From positions 62,001 through 126,000 of the forward strand of contig NZ_LIQG01000026.1 of NCBI RefSeq assembly GCF_001418015.1: a DNA stretch of 64,000 nt. Direction: 5' to 3'. Numbering within the stretch: position 1 is the first letter of the stretch; each line of letters opens with the position of its first letter. This DNA comes from Lacinutrix mariniflava (GTDB lineage: Bacteria > Bacteroidota > Bacteroidia > Flavobacteriales > Flavobacteriaceae). Below the pieces are notes generated by a model that searched no databases, had not been told where the DNA came from, and worked only from the letters and a program-made list of their open reading frames with translations. Positions 1 through 8,462 of this stretch are shown piece after piece. A program made the position numbers and the translations under genes.

Positions 1-998
1 TTAAAACCTTTATTAAGTATTTTGATAGTCCTTCTGCTATAAACAATAACATCTCTAAATATACCGAAGACGCACATTCACTTTACACCTTATTAAAATT
101 AAATGAAGTAAAAGACAAAAAAAATCTCATCATTATTCCTGATGGTTTTTTAAACTTCATTCCTTTTGATGCGCTTTTAACTACAAAAACAGAAAGTAAA
201 GTTTTCGAAAAAATGTCGTTTTTAGTAAAATCTCATAATGCTGTTTTCAACTCTAATGTTTCGTTATATATAAAAGACAATACATCAAAAAAAGAACAAC
301 GCGTTTTAGGTGTTTTCCCTGTATTTAAAGACACATCGCAAGAGCTTGTTTATTCTATAGATGAAGCAGAAAACATTAAAAAAGAAATAGAAACCACATT
401 ATTGATGAATAAAAATGCTACAAAAAGTAATTTTTTAAGTCAAGCCAAAAACTATTCTATTTTACATTTATCTACACATGGAACGAGTGGTGATTTTTTT
501 GAACCCGCTCAAATAGCATTTACAGACCAACCAATTTCTACTAACGAACTTTATAGCATTAACCTTAATACGGAACTCGTTGTTTTAAGTGCATGCGAAA
601 CTGGAGTTGGAGAAATAAAGCGTGGTGAAGGTGCTTTAAGTATTGCAAGAGGTTTTCAATATGCAGGAGCAAAAAAGGTATTGTATTCGCTTTGGCAAAT
701 TAGCGACTTGTCTACTTCCCAAATTATGACATCGTTTTATATGCATCTAGATAATAGTAAATCTATAAGTTACGCAAACCAACAGTCTAAGCTTGACTAC
801 TTATATAATGAAGACATAAAGAACTTAAAAAAATCACCATACTATTGGGGTGCTTTTACACTTTACGGTAGTTTTGACAAAGTTGAAGACAACAATTATT
901 TGTGGTTAATTATTGGCGTTTCAATAGCAATTATACTACTTTTACTATGCCTATTTAAACGAAAAAATGGAAAACGCACTTTGGGAATTTCTACTTGA
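1..998 (+). CDS. CHAT-domain (caspase-like) protein, 5' truncated by window edge
   Basis: The reading frame is open from base 3, so the true start lies outside the window. The visible part is a CHAT domain: an IPDGFLNFIPFDALL strand, then STHG with the presumed catalytic His codon at 477-479, and LSACETG with the presumed catalytic Cys at 594-596. The C-terminus has one membrane segment (LWLIIGVSIAIILLLL) and a short basic tail. CHAT domains are caspase-related cysteine proteases usually fused to N-terminal TPR repeats; the TPR part would be upstream and is not seen. Both catalytic residues are present, so activity is plausible. The 3' end overlaps the next gene by 32 bases, which suggests an operon with a second protease and a response regulator. 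Confidence 0.85.
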   Translation, partial: KTFIKYFDSPSAINNNISKYTEDAHSLYTLLKLNEVKDKKNLIIIPDGFLNFIPFDALLTTKTESKVFEKMSFLVKSHNAVFNSNVSLYIKDNTSKKEQRVLGVFPVFKDTSQELVYSIDEAENIKKEIETTLLMNKNATKSNFLSQAKNYSILHLSTHGTSGDFFEPAQIAFTDQPISTNELYSINLNTELVVLSACETGVGEIKRGEGALSIARGFQYAGAKKVLYSLWQISDLSTSQIMTSFYMHLDNSKSISYANQQSKLDYLYNEDIKNLKKSPYYWGAFTLYGSFDKVEDNNYLWLIIGVSIAIILLLLCLFKRKNGKRTLGIST

Positions 999-1413
999 AA
1001 AAGAATACAAAAAGATAAAATTAAAACTTACAAAAACTAATCATTTTGAAGTTAAAGCTACAATTAATGGTGTAAAGGGTCTGTTTATACTTGACACAGG
1101 AGCATCAAATAGTTGCATTGGTTTTGAGGATGTTACTTTATTCAATCTTAATGCAAAAGCATCCAACATTAAAGCCGCAGGAGCAGGAGCAATAGATATG
1201 CTAACACAAACAGCATCTAAAAACACTATTAAAATTGGTCGCTGGAAAAGCTCTAATGCTACTTTTGTTCTTTTCGATTTAACACATGTAAATACAGCCC
1301 TAACTATGCATAATGCAAAACCAGTAAATGGAATTATTGGAGCAGATGTACTAAAAAAAGGAAAAGCAATTATAGATTACAACAAGAAATACCTATATTT
1401 AAAAACGTTATAA
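967..1413 (+). CDS. Retropepsin-like aspartic protease (clan AA), 148 aa
   Basis: A small protein with the aspartic protease signature LDTGASNS (Asp43), followed by a second half ending in NGIIGADVLKKGKAIIDY, the GxDxL element typical of retroviral-type bacterial proteases. One DTG motif per chain implies a homodimer. No signal peptide is evident; the first 20 residues are charged. The ATG at 967 lies inside the end of the CHAT gene and no other ATG precedes the DTG motif. The gene lies 21 bases before the response regulator. Substrate unknown; a link with the CHAT protease is inferred from gene order only. Confidence 0.8.
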   Translation: MENALWEFLLEKEYKKIKLKLTKTNHFEVKATINGVKGLFILDTGASNSCIGFEDVTLFNLNAKASNIKAAGAGAIDMLTQTASKNTIKIGRWKSSNATFVLFDLTHVNTALTMHNAKPVNGIIGADVLKKGKAIIDYNKKYLYLKTL

Positions 1414-1434
1414 AGTAAAAAATTCCCTTTAATT

Positions 1435-2067
1435 ATGAGTACCTCTATTGTTATTGCAGACGACCATCCATTAATGCTACGTGGTTTAAGTGATTTTTTA
1501 TCTTCAAAAGGTTATAATATTTTAGGCAAAGCTGAAGATGGTCAAGTTGCATACAACCTTATTATTAAGCATAAGCCGGACATTGCCGTACTAGATATAA
1601 GAATGCCCTATTTAACAGGTTTAGATGTTGCGGAACAATGTCAAAAACATGAGTTAAACACAAAAGTAATTTTAATTACTTTCGATAATGAAGAAGAACT
1701 CTTTGATAAAGCTAGAGCCTTTAATGTTTATGGTTATATTCTAAAAGAATTTGCAATTGAAGAAATTGAAATATGCATTGGTCATGTAATAAAAAATGAA
1801 AAATATTTTAGTGAAGAAATAGCTTCTTATTTAAACTCCAAAATAAAATACTCTAATGCTCACATTAAAGATTTACTTACTAAAACGGAGCTGAAAATTG
1901 TTAGATTATTATCTAAAAACAAATCTAATCAAGAAATTTCAGACACTTTACAAAGCTCTATACGCACAATAGAAAAACACAGAAGTAATATTGTAAAGAA
2001 ATTAAAGCTTCAGAAATCTCATAATGCTTTAATGCTTTGGGCCAACTTGAATAAAGATTTATTTTAG
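1435..2067 (+). CDS. NarL/LuxR-family response regulator, 210 aa
   Basis: N-terminal receiver domain with acidic pocket Asp9-Asp10, phospho-acceptor Asp54 in VLDIRMP, Thr82 and Lys104. The C-terminal LuxR-type helix-turn-helix (about residues 145-205) shows LTKTELKIVRLLSKNKSNQEIS and SIRTIEKHRSNIVKKL. Such regulators are phosphorylated by a sensor kinase and bind paired heptamers. No kinase gene is next to it in the window. It is the last gene of the CHAT/aspartic-protease operon, and three perfect 7-2-7 palindromes lie in the next kilobase, which makes it the obvious candidate to bind them (inference). Confidence 0.93.
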   Translation: MSTSIVIADDHPLMLRGLSDFLSSKGYNILGKAEDGQVAYNLIIKHKPDIAVLDIRMPYLTGLDVAEQCQKHELNTKVILITFDNEEELFDKARAFNVYGYILKEFAIEEIEICIGHVIKNEKYFSEEIASYLNSKIKYSNAHIKDLLTKTELKIVRLLSKNKSNQEISDTLQSSIRTIEKHRSNIVKKLKLQKSHNALMLWANLNKDLF

Positions 2068-2201
2068 TTTTGTTTCAAATAACATTTGCAATGTATTTAT
2101 CTAAAAACAAAACGCTCTAAAATAATAATTGAGCAGCGACAAAACCAGAACTAAAGAGCACTAGCAAGACCTGAAAGCAAAATTTATAAAAATTTGAAGT
2201 C

Positions 2202-2256
2202 AAAAAAAATACGTAGTTCTACGTATTTTTTTTTTCGTTTATTCGAATTACCTTTA
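2202..2256 (+). promoter_or_regulatory. Regulated promoter copy 1: 7-2-7 palindrome plus -7 element
   Basis: Perfect inverted repeat (arms 2202-2216 and 2219-2233, spacer TT) with core TACGTAGttCTACGTA. The -7-like TACCTTTA starts at 2249, 31.5 bases from the palindrome centre. There is no TTG -33 element; the palindrome occupies that place, as expected for activator-dependent promoters. CTATTAAT, 13 bases after the TA, is conserved in all three copies. Confidence 0.75.
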
Positions 2257-2260
2257 CAAG

Positions 2261-2332
2261 GCTATTAATCAATTACCTATAAGAGAGTTTCAAGCTCTAC
2301 ATTATATTATAATGTAGAGCTTTTCTTTTTTT
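2261..2332 (+). ncRNA. Candidate small RNA 1 (about 70 nt)
   Basis: Short unit between promoter copy 1 and a strong intrinsic terminator. It begins near the conserved CTATTAATCAAT and ends with an almost perfect 15-bp stem (2292-2306 / 2308-2322, core AGCTCTACATTATA) followed by a T-rich run. No ORF of useful length. Predicted from sequence only; it could also be a leader that terminates early. Confidence 0.5.
2292..2332 (+). terminator. Intrinsic terminator of RNA 1
   Basis: 15-bp perfect stem with a one-base loop at 2307, then TTTTCTTTTTTT. Confidence 0.75.
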
Positions 2333-2535
2333 ATCATTTTCTAAAACTTACATCTACTTCTTTTCTTATTAATTAGATTCCTAGTTATTTTATGAAAAAC
2401 AAAATGGAAATGACTTAAACTCGCGTTCTTAATTATAAAATAAACTTTACAAAAAAAGTTTAAAAACAAATAGAATCATCGTTAACCTCATTAAACACTA
2501 ATAAATGTAACGTTTGAAGATTATAGTAGATTTAG

Positions 2536-2588
2536 AAAAAATACGTAGTTCTACGTATTTTTTAAACCGAATATTCAGCCTATCTTTA
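2536..2588 (+). promoter_or_regulatory. Regulated promoter copy 2: 7-2-7 palindrome plus -7 element
   Basis: Inverted repeat arms 2536-2548 and 2551-2563 with the same core and TT spacer. The -7-like TATCTTTA starts at 2581, again 31.5 bases from the palindrome centre. Confidence 0.75.
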
Positions 2589-2592
2589 TAAT

Positions 2593-2662
2593 GCTATTAA
2601 TCAATGACTATAGGAGAAACCAAAGCTCTACATTATAACCTAATGTAGAGCTTCTCTTTTTT
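2593..2662 (+). ncRNA. Candidate small RNA 2 (about 70 nt)
   Basis: Same architecture as RNA 1: CTATTAATCAAT at 2594, then a purine-rich stretch, then a terminator stem (2623-2635 / 2641-2653) sharing AGCTCTACATTA with RNA 1. The middle part differs between the two. No ORF. Confidence 0.5.
2623..2662 (+). terminator. Intrinsic terminator of RNA 2
   Basis: 13-bp stem, loop TAACC, tail CTCTTTTTT. Confidence 0.75.
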
Positions 2663-2868
2663 ATACCTTTAACTATTATATATATATCGCCGTCACTTCG
2701 ACTACTAGCATACTCCACAATTTTCAAATAAAAAAGGTAATTAGGCCCTAGACTCGCGTTTCAAACTTCGATAATAAAGTGTGAAAAATAAATACCAAAG
2801 TAGCCATAAACACTATAACCTCAATAAAGGCATAGCTTAACAAGGTTTTCGCTATAATTTTTACTTTG

Positions 2869-2922
2869 AAAAAAATACGTAGTTCTACGTATTTTTTTTT
2901 ACGTTAATTCAAGCTATCTTGA
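2869..2922 (+). promoter_or_regulatory. Regulated promoter copy 3: 7-2-7 palindrome plus -7 element
   Basis: Inverted repeat arms 2869-2882 and 2885-2898, same core and TT spacer. The -7-like TATCTTGA starts at 2915, once more 31.5 bases from the centre. Confidence 0.75.
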
Positions 2923-2926
2923 TAAA

Positions 2927-2999
2927 GCTATTAATTGATTTTTAAGGGAAGAATTAATTAAAAAAAACTCTGTATTGTAAAAGGTGCAGAGTTTTTACT
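2927..2999 (+). ncRNA. Candidate small RNA 3 or attenuated leader
   Basis: Begins with the conserved CTATTAAT (2928) and ends in a different hairpin, AACTCTG/CAGAGTT (2968-2974 / 2989-2995), with a T run. A 34-codon ORF starts 15 bases later, so this unit may be a leader whose terminator controls read-through into the peptide gene. Confidence 0.45.
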
Positions 3000-3014
3000 T
3001 TAAAAAAACTATTT

Positions 3015-3119
3015 ATGGAAGAAATAAATAATACAAAAAGTAATAAATTTATTATTGGCATAATTGTTATTGCTGTAGTTCTAATATGCGTTAACATAGT
3101 TACCGTTTTTATTAATTAG
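3015..3119 (+). CDS. 34-residue single-span membrane peptide
   Basis: Short ORF: a hydrophilic N-terminus (MEEINNTKSNK) followed by one hydrophobic segment of about 20 residues (FIIGIIVIAVVLICVNIVTV). It sits directly downstream of the third palindrome promoter and is followed by its own terminator. I do not recognise a family. The clean membrane segment and framing by regulatory elements support it being real; its length keeps certainty moderate. Confidence 0.5.
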   Translation: MEEINNTKSNKFIIGIIVIAVVLICVNIVTVFIN

Positions 3120-3139
3120 AAATTATTAATTTTATAAAT

Positions 3140-3174
3140 AAAAAAGGTTCTCTATTAGTAGAATGCCTTTTTTT
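3140..3174 (+). terminator. Terminator after the 34-residue peptide gene
   Basis: AAAAAAGGTTCT pairs with AGAAtgCCTTTTTT across a short loop. Confidence 0.6.
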
Positions 3175-3193
3175 ATTTATATAACTTGTATTA

Positions 3194-4408
3194 TTAAAGC
3201 TCTAAAGCTCTCTTAACATCATTGTCCATTAATATCTCTATTGGGTTTTCTAACGCCTCTTTAACAGCTACCAAGAAACCAACACTCTCTTTACCATCAA
3301 TTATTCTGTGATCGTAAGATAAAGCTACAAACATGATTGGTCTAATCTCAACATGTCCATCTATAGCTACAGGACGATCAACAATATTGTGCATCCCTAA
3401 TATTCCACTTTGTGGTGGGTTAATAATTGGAGTTGATAACATCGAACCAAATACACCACCATTGGTAATAGTAAAGGTTCCACCCGTCATTTCATCTATA
3501 GTTATTTGTCCGTCTCTAGCTCTAAGCGCTAAACGTTTTACTTCTGATTCTATACCTCTAAACGTTAAGTTTTCAGCATTTCTAATTACAGGAACCATTA
3601 ATCCTTTTGGACCAGAAACAGCGATACTAATATCTACAAAATCGAAAGTTTTCATTTCCTTTCCATCTATCATAGAATTAACTGCTGGATACATTTGTAA
3701 TGCACGAACGATAGCTAATGAGAAGAAAGACATAAACCCTAAACCAACACCATGTTTTGCTTTAAACGTTTCTTTATACTCTTTTCTAAGCGCAAAAATT
3801 GGAGACATATCTACTTCGTTAAAAGTAGTTAACATTGCTGTTGTGTTTTTTGCTTCAACTAAACGTTCTGCTACTTTACGACGTAGCATAGACATTTTAG
3901 AATTTGAAGATCCACGATTACCACCAGTTGGAGTTCCCATAGATGGTACTGCATTTACAGCATCATCTTTAGTTATACGTCCAGATTTTCCAGAACCAGA
4001 AATTGTACTTGCGTCCATTCCTTTTTCTGCTAAAATCTTTTTTGCTGCAGGACTAGCTGTTCCAGTTGCATACGTTTTAGTTTCAGTCACTTTTGGAGCT
4101 TCTACAGTTGCTTTTGGAGCTTCTGTTTTTTCCTCAGTTTTTGGTGCATCAGAAGAACCTTCTGGTTTAGCAGCGCCTGTATCTATTAAACAAACAATTG
4201 CTCCTACTTGCACGGCATCACCTTCTTCAGCTTTCAAAGTAATTGTTCCGCTGGCTTCAGCTGGTAACTCTAAAGTTGCTTTATCGCTATCTACTTCTGC
4301 AATAGCTTGATCTTTTTCTACATAATCACCATCTTGAACTAACCATTCTGCTATTTCAACTTCTGTAATAGATTCGCCTGGCGAAGGTACTTTCATTTCT
4401 AAAATCAT
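3194..4408 (-). CDS. odhB: 2-oxoglutarate dehydrogenase E2, dihydrolipoyllysine succinyltransferase
   Basis: 404 aa, usual length for one-lipoyl E2. It transfers succinyl groups from E1 to CoA within the 2-oxoglutarate dehydrogenase complex of the TCA cycle. N-terminal lipoyl domain with lipoylated Lys in [13 protein letters not shown]; an Ala/Pro/Glu/Lys-rich linker (about 80-115); a peripheral-subunit-binding domain ([20 protein letters not shown]); and a C-terminal acyltransferase domain with the active-site motif [10 protein letters not shown]. Same strand and downstream of the E1 gene, with two small genes between. The symbol sucB is equivalent. Confidence 0.96.
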   Translation of the reverse strand: MILEMKVPSPGESITEVEIAEWLVQDGDYVEKDQAIAEVDSDKATLELPAEASGTITLKAEEGDAVQVGAIVCLIDTGAAKPEGSSDAPKTEEKTEAPKATVEAPKVTETKTYATGTASPAAKKILAEKGMDASTISGSGKSGRITKDDAVNAVPSMGTPTGGNRGSSNSKMSMLRRKVAERLVEAKNTTAMLTTFNEVDMSPIFALRKEYKETFKAKHGVGLGFMSFFSLAIVRALQMYPAVNSMIDGKEMKTFDFVDISIAVSGPKGLMVPVIRNAENLTFRGIESEVKRLALRARDGQITIDEMTGGTFTITNGGVFGSMLSTPIINPPQSGILGMHNIVDRPVAIDGHVEIRPIMFVALSYDHRIIDGKESVGFLVAVKEALENPIEILMDNDVKRALEL

Positions 4409-4421
4409 AATCTTTTATCTT

Positions 4422-4535
4422 TTATATAGAACTATTTGTAGTAATAACGATTAGAATGCATCCAACAATAATTAAAGAAAGGATTCCCCAATGTTTCTTA
4501 AACATTGATTTTGTCCATTTATTTCCTCCCCACAT
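4422..4535 (-). CDS. 37-residue membrane peptide between odh genes
   Basis: Small ORF starting MWGGNKWTKSMFKKHWG, then one hydrophobic segment (ILSLIIVGCILIVITT) and a stop. The positively charged N-terminus before the span predicts the N-terminus inside. It lies 13 bases upstream of odhB on the same strand, so it is probably co-transcribed. No known family recognised. A non-coding leader of odhB is the alternative. Confidence 0.45.
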   Translation of the reverse strand: MWGGNKWTKSMFKKHWGILSLIIVGCILIVITTNSSI

Positions 4536-4664
4536 AGGAAAATTATTGTTTTTTTGTCATATCAACTTTTATTCTTACTACTAATTCAAAACTTTAATTT
4601 GTTCAATCTAAATCAAACTTCTGTAATTTTGCTATAATGTCTTCTTACTGTTTTTATTGTTGTC

Positions 4665-5039
4665 TTATTTTTTTGGTGGATACATTTGTAAACCACTAAT
4701 TTTATTATTGTCATCTAAAAGAAAAAAAGCTTCTCCTACTCCGTTCTCGAAAGTTACTTCGTAGTTGTGTCCTGTTCTAATAATCTCTTTTAATGCTACT
4801 GCTTTTATATTACCTAAAGCTTCAGCATTAATATTTGTTTTAAAAAACGCCTTTGTTTTTTCTAACGTTAATGTCTTTTGAAAATTTGCATTAAACATAT
4901 TATAAACACTCTCAAAATCTCCATTATTATAATGTGTTTGGAAATCTGAAATTACTGTTTTATAATTTGATTTTTCAGTTTGAGCAAATCCTAAAGAGAA
5001 GCTTAATACTGCTATTACAATTAATACAATTTTTTTCAT
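4665..5039 (-). CDS. Secreted DUF3887-like small protein, 124 aa
   Basis: Signal peptide (MKKIVLIVIAVLSFSLGFAQ) followed by a roughly 100-residue alpha+beta domain with FQTHYNNGDFESVYNMF, the pattern of DUF3887/NTF2-like exported proteins, ending GLQMYPPKK. Function unknown. It follows the E1 gene by 17 bases on the same strand and precedes odhB, so it is probably carried in the odh transcript. A metabolic role there is not implied by its sequence. Confidence 0.75.
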   Translation of the reverse strand: MKKIVLIVIAVLSFSLGFAQTEKSNYKTVISDFQTHYNNGDFESVYNMFNANFQKTLTLEKTKAFFKTNINAEALGNIKAVALKEIIRTGHNYEVTFENGVGEAFFLLDDNNKISGLQMYPPKK

Positions 5040-5056
5040 AATATTATAATTTATGC

Positions 5057-7813
5057 TTAACGCTGGTTATTTTTTGTTTTATCAAACACGAAATCAATAA
5101 CCTCTTGATGACGTTTTTTTGATCGCACAGAACTTCCTGCAGACGGCGCTCCATAAGAACGTCTTGATGCAGCTCTAAACGTTTTAGCTTCATCAAAATG
5201 CATCAACATATGTGCATAAGCTCCCATATTTCTTGGTTCTTCTTGCGCCCAAACAATATCGTCTGCTTTACTATATTTTTTTAATGCTTTACGCATTTCT
5301 TCTGCTGGTAATGGAAACAATTGCTCTACCCTAACAATAGCAACATCGTCACGTTTAAGTTCGTCACGTGTCTCATCTAAATCGTAATAAAACTTACCTG
5401 TTACGAATATTAATGTTTTTACTTTATCAGCTTTTGCTTCAACATCATCTATAACTGTTTGAAAACTTCCATTTGCAAAAGAATCTACTGTAGACACACA
5501 TTTAGGATGGCGTAATAAACTCTTTGGCGTAAATACTATTAAAGGTTTTCTAAAATTAGATTTCATTTGTCTACGTAACAAATGGAACATATTTTCTGGT
5601 GTTGTACAATCTGCAACGTACATATTATCTTTTGCACATAATTGCAAGTAACGTTCCATTCTAGCCGAAGAATGTTCTGCTCCTTGGTTTTCATAACCAT
5701 GAGGTAATAACATTACTAATCCGTTTTGTAGCTTCCATTTATCTTCTGCAGCAGAGATATATTGATCTAGCATGATTTGAGCACCATTACTAAAATCTCC
5801 AAACTGTGCTTCCCAGATTGTTAATGTTTTAGGGCTTGCCATAGCATAACCATAATCGAAACCTACAACTCCATATTCTGATAATAATGAGTTATAAATA
5901 TGAAATTGTCCTTGAGTTTTACTTATATTATTGTGTAGAATAATCTCTTCTTCACTGTCTTCAACCTTTACAACAGCATGTCTATGAGAAAACGTACCAC
6001 GTTCTACATCTTGACCTGAAATTCTAACATCGTAACCTTCTGTTAAAAGTGATCCATAAGCCAAATGTTCTGCCATAGCCCAATCTAATTGGTTATCATC
6101 GAACATGGTTTGGCGAGACTTAATTAGTCTTTCGATTTTACGAATAAACTTTTTGTCTTTTGGTAAATTTGAAATTACTTTAGTAATATCTGCCAAGTTC
6201 TCCTTAGAAACTTTGGTGTCTACTGTTTTCATCATTTCCACCTCATCAACACGTGTAAAACCTTCCCACGTTGCTTCCATAAATGGAGTAATGACTGTTT
6301 TATCTTCTTTTCTTGAAGCGTCTAGTTTTTCTTCTAGACTATCTTTATATGCTTTTTCTAATTGCTTGACATGGTCTTTACCAATTACGCCTTCAGCAAT
6401 TAATTTTTCTGCATATATATTTCTTGGATTAGCATGTTTTGCTATCGCTTTGTATAATTTTGGTTGTGTAAAACGTGGCTCATCTCCTTCATTATGTCCA
6501 TATTTTCTATAACCTAACATGTCTATAAATACGTCACGCTTAAAAGTCATTCTAAAATCTAAGGCAAATAATGTGGCATGAACTACAGCTTCTGCATCGT
6601 CTGCATTAACGTGTAACACTGGAGATAAGGTAACTTTACCCACATCTGTACAATATGTACTAGATCTGGCATCTAAATAATTTGTAGTAAAACCAACTTG
6701 ATTATTTACTACTATGTGTATAGTTCCATTTGTTTTATAACCATCTAGTTGTGCCATTTGCACTAATTCGTATACCAAACCTTGACCTGCGATTGCAGCA
6801 TCTCCATGAACAATTATTGGTAATACTTTACTAAAGTCGTCTTTATAAAATCTATCTTGTTTTGCTCTAACAATACCTTCTACTACTGCACCTACCGTTT
6901 CTAAGTGAGATGGATTAGGAGCAATACTTAATCTTATTACTTTTCCAGAGTCAGACTTTCTTTTACTGGTCCACCCTAAATGGTATTTCACATCACCATC
7001 AAATACTTTTTCTTCGTAATCTTTACCATCAAATTCGCTAAAGATATCTTTTGCACTTTTACCAAAGATGTTTGTTAATGTACTTAAACGACCTCTATGA
7101 GCCATTCCCATTATAAACTCCTCAACTCCTAAATCTGCCGCTTTTTCAATTACAGCATCTAAAGCTGGGATTAAAGCTTCTCCTCCTTCTAGAGAAAAAC
7201 GCTTTTGCCCAACATATTTTGTATGCAAGAAACTCTCGAAAGATACTGCTTCGTTAAGTTTTTTAAGGATATGTTTTTTCTGATCTGAAGAAAACTTTGG
7301 CTGATTATCATTAATATTCAGCTTGGTTTGAATCCATTGTATTTCCTCTGGCTTTCTTATATACATGTACTCCACACCAATAGAATCGCAATAAATACTT
7401 TCTAAATGATCTATTATTTGCTGAAGTGTTTGCGGCCCTAAGCCTAAAGTATCACCAGCATTAAAAGTCGTATTAAGATCTTGGGTTGTTAAACCAAAGT
7501 TTTCAATCTCTAAAGTCGGCGCGTATTTTCTACGTGCGCGAACAGGATTGGTTTTTGTAAATAAATGTCCTCGATTTCTATAACCATCGATTAATTTTAC
7601 TACTTGAAATTCTTTTTGAACATGTTCTGGGATTTGTGTAGAAACACTTTCTACAATGTCTCCATCCATGCCATAATTCTCACTACCAAAGTCGTAACCT
7701 TGAAAAAAGGCTCTCCAACTTGGTTCTATAGAATCAGGGTTTACTTGATATTGTTCGTATAAATCAGCAAAGTATGCTGTATGTGCTGCGTTTAAAAAGG
7801 AATATTTATCCAT
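5057..7813 (-). CDS. odhA: 2-oxoglutarate dehydrogenase E1 component
   Basis: 918 aa, normal for E1 of this complex. Thiamine-diphosphate-dependent decarboxylation of 2-oxoglutarate, handing succinyl to the E2 lipoyl arm. The N-terminus (YSFLNAAHTAYFADLYEQY, SWRAFFQGYDF) is the E2-binding arm. The thiamine fold shows EEFIMGMAHRGRLSTL, HGDAAIAGQGLVYE and NNQVGFTT. The C-terminal half has FGDFSNGAQIMLDQYISA and LLPHGYENQGAEHSSAR. First gene of the minus-strand odh group, with a consensus -7 element at 7852-7859 about 40 bases upstream. Confidence 0.97.
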   Translation of the reverse strand: MDKYSFLNAAHTAYFADLYEQYQVNPDSIEPSWRAFFQGYDFGSENYGMDGDIVESVSTQIPEHVQKEFQVVKLIDGYRNRGHLFTKTNPVRARRKYAPTLEIENFGLTTQDLNTTFNAGDTLGLGPQTLQQIIDHLESIYCDSIGVEYMYIRKPEEIQWIQTKLNINDNQPKFSSDQKKHILKKLNEAVSFESFLHTKYVGQKRFSLEGGEALIPALDAVIEKAADLGVEEFIMGMAHRGRLSTLTNIFGKSAKDIFSEFDGKDYEEKVFDGDVKYHLGWTSKRKSDSGKVIRLSIAPNPSHLETVGAVVEGIVRAKQDRFYKDDFSKVLPIIVHGDAAIAGQGLVYELVQMAQLDGYKTNGTIHIVVNNQVGFTTNYLDARSSTYCTDVGKVTLSPVLHVNADDAEAVVHATLFALDFRMTFKRDVFIDMLGYRKYGHNEGDEPRFTQPKLYKAIAKHANPRNIYAEKLIAEGVIGKDHVKQLEKAYKDSLEEKLDASRKEDKTVITPFMEATWEGFTRVDEVEMMKTVDTKVSKENLADITKVISNLPKDKKFIRKIERLIKSRQTMFDDNQLDWAMAEHLAYGSLLTEGYDVRISGQDVERGTFSHRHAVVKVEDSEEEIILHNNISKTQGQFHIYNSLLSEYGVVGFDYGYAMASPKTLTIWEAQFGDFSNGAQIMLDQYISAAEDKWKLQNGLVMLLPHGYENQGAEHSSARMERYLQLCAKDNMYVADCTTPENMFHLLRRQMKSNFRKPLIVFTPKSLLRHPKCVSTVDSFANGSFQTVIDDVEAKADKVKTLIFVTGKFYYDLDETRDELKRDDVAIVRVEQLFPLPAEEMRKALKKYSKADDIVWAQEEPRNMGAYAHMLMHFDEAKTFRAASRRSYGAPSAGSSVRSKKRHQEVIDFVFDKTKNNQR

Positions 7814-7851
7814 TATTAGGTATAAGTCGTGTTCGCTTCAACAAATTTTAT

Positions 7852-7859
7852 CAAAAATA
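7852..7859 (-). promoter_or_regulatory. -7 promoter element of odhA
   Basis: TATTTTTG on the minus strand, an exact TAnnTTTG match, 39 bases before the odhA start. Confidence 0.55.
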
Positions 7860-7928
7860 CAACTTTCTCTAAAAATAGCTATGCTTTTCTTATATTTATG
7901 TCTTTCTTAACAATCTAATATAATTTCT

Positions 7929-8462
7929 ATGATTTTAAAAGCACACTCTTTTACAAAAGCTATTGTCTTGTCCTCCCTTTTATTCTTTATTTTTTCTACA
8001 ATTTCAGCTCAGAGTATTGAGCAAAAAAGTGATTTTTGGGAACATGTCCGTTTTGGAGGTGGTTTAGGATTAAGCACAGGTAATAATATTTTTAGTGCTA
8101 CTTTATCACCAAGTGCTATTTACGATTTTGATTCACAATTCTCTTTGGGTCTAGGATTAAGTGGCACATATTACAGTCAGAAAAACATCGCTAAATCCAC
8201 TGTTTTTGGTGGGAGTATCATTAGTTTGTACAACCCTATTAGAGAGATTCAATTATCTGGCGAATTTGAACAAAATCATGTAAGCCGAAACTTTGACAAC
8301 CCAGCTATTATAGACGATAGCTATTGGATTCCTGCCTTTTTTGTTGGCGCTGGTTATAGAACCAATAATATTACAATTGGTGTGCGCTACGATTTACTTT
8401 ATGATGACAACAAAAGTATTTATGCTAATGCTTGGGCTCCTTTTATTAGAGTGTACTTTTAA
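7929..8462 (+). CDS. Outer-membrane beta-barrel-like protein, 177 aa
   Basis: Signal peptide (cleavage near FSTISAQS) then alternating Gly/aromatic strands (FGGGLGLSTGNNIFSATLSPSAIY; ITIGVRYDLLYDD) ending in the aromatic strand AWAPFIRVYF, as expected for a small outer-membrane barrel. Homologues beside the odh genes are sometimes labelled alpha-ketoglutarate decarboxylase; nothing in this sequence supports an enzyme. Divergent from odhA; its 3' end overlaps the next minus-strand gene by 4 bases. Confidence 0.7.
   Translation: MILKAHSFTKAIVLSSLLFFIFSTISAQSIEQKSDFWEHVRFGGGLGLSTGNNIFSATLSPSAIYDFDSQFSLGLGLSGTYYSQKNIAKSTVFGGSIISLYNPIREIQLSGEFEQNHVSRNFDNPAIIDDSYWIPAFFVGAGYRTNNITIGVRYDLLYDDNKSIYANAWAPFIRVYF

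Noticed and set aside
2202-2898. Three regular repeats considered as CRISPR or iterons
   Set aside because: Spacing is about 333 bases, each repeat is a perfect palindrome, and each is tied to a -7 element; this is promoter architecture.
3333-4310. 325-codon ORF on the plus strand
   Set aside because: It is entirely antisense to odhB, whose domains and motifs are complete; the antisense product is low-complexity.
6105-6512. 135-codon ORF on the plus strand
   Set aside because: Antisense to odhA; no recognisable domain.
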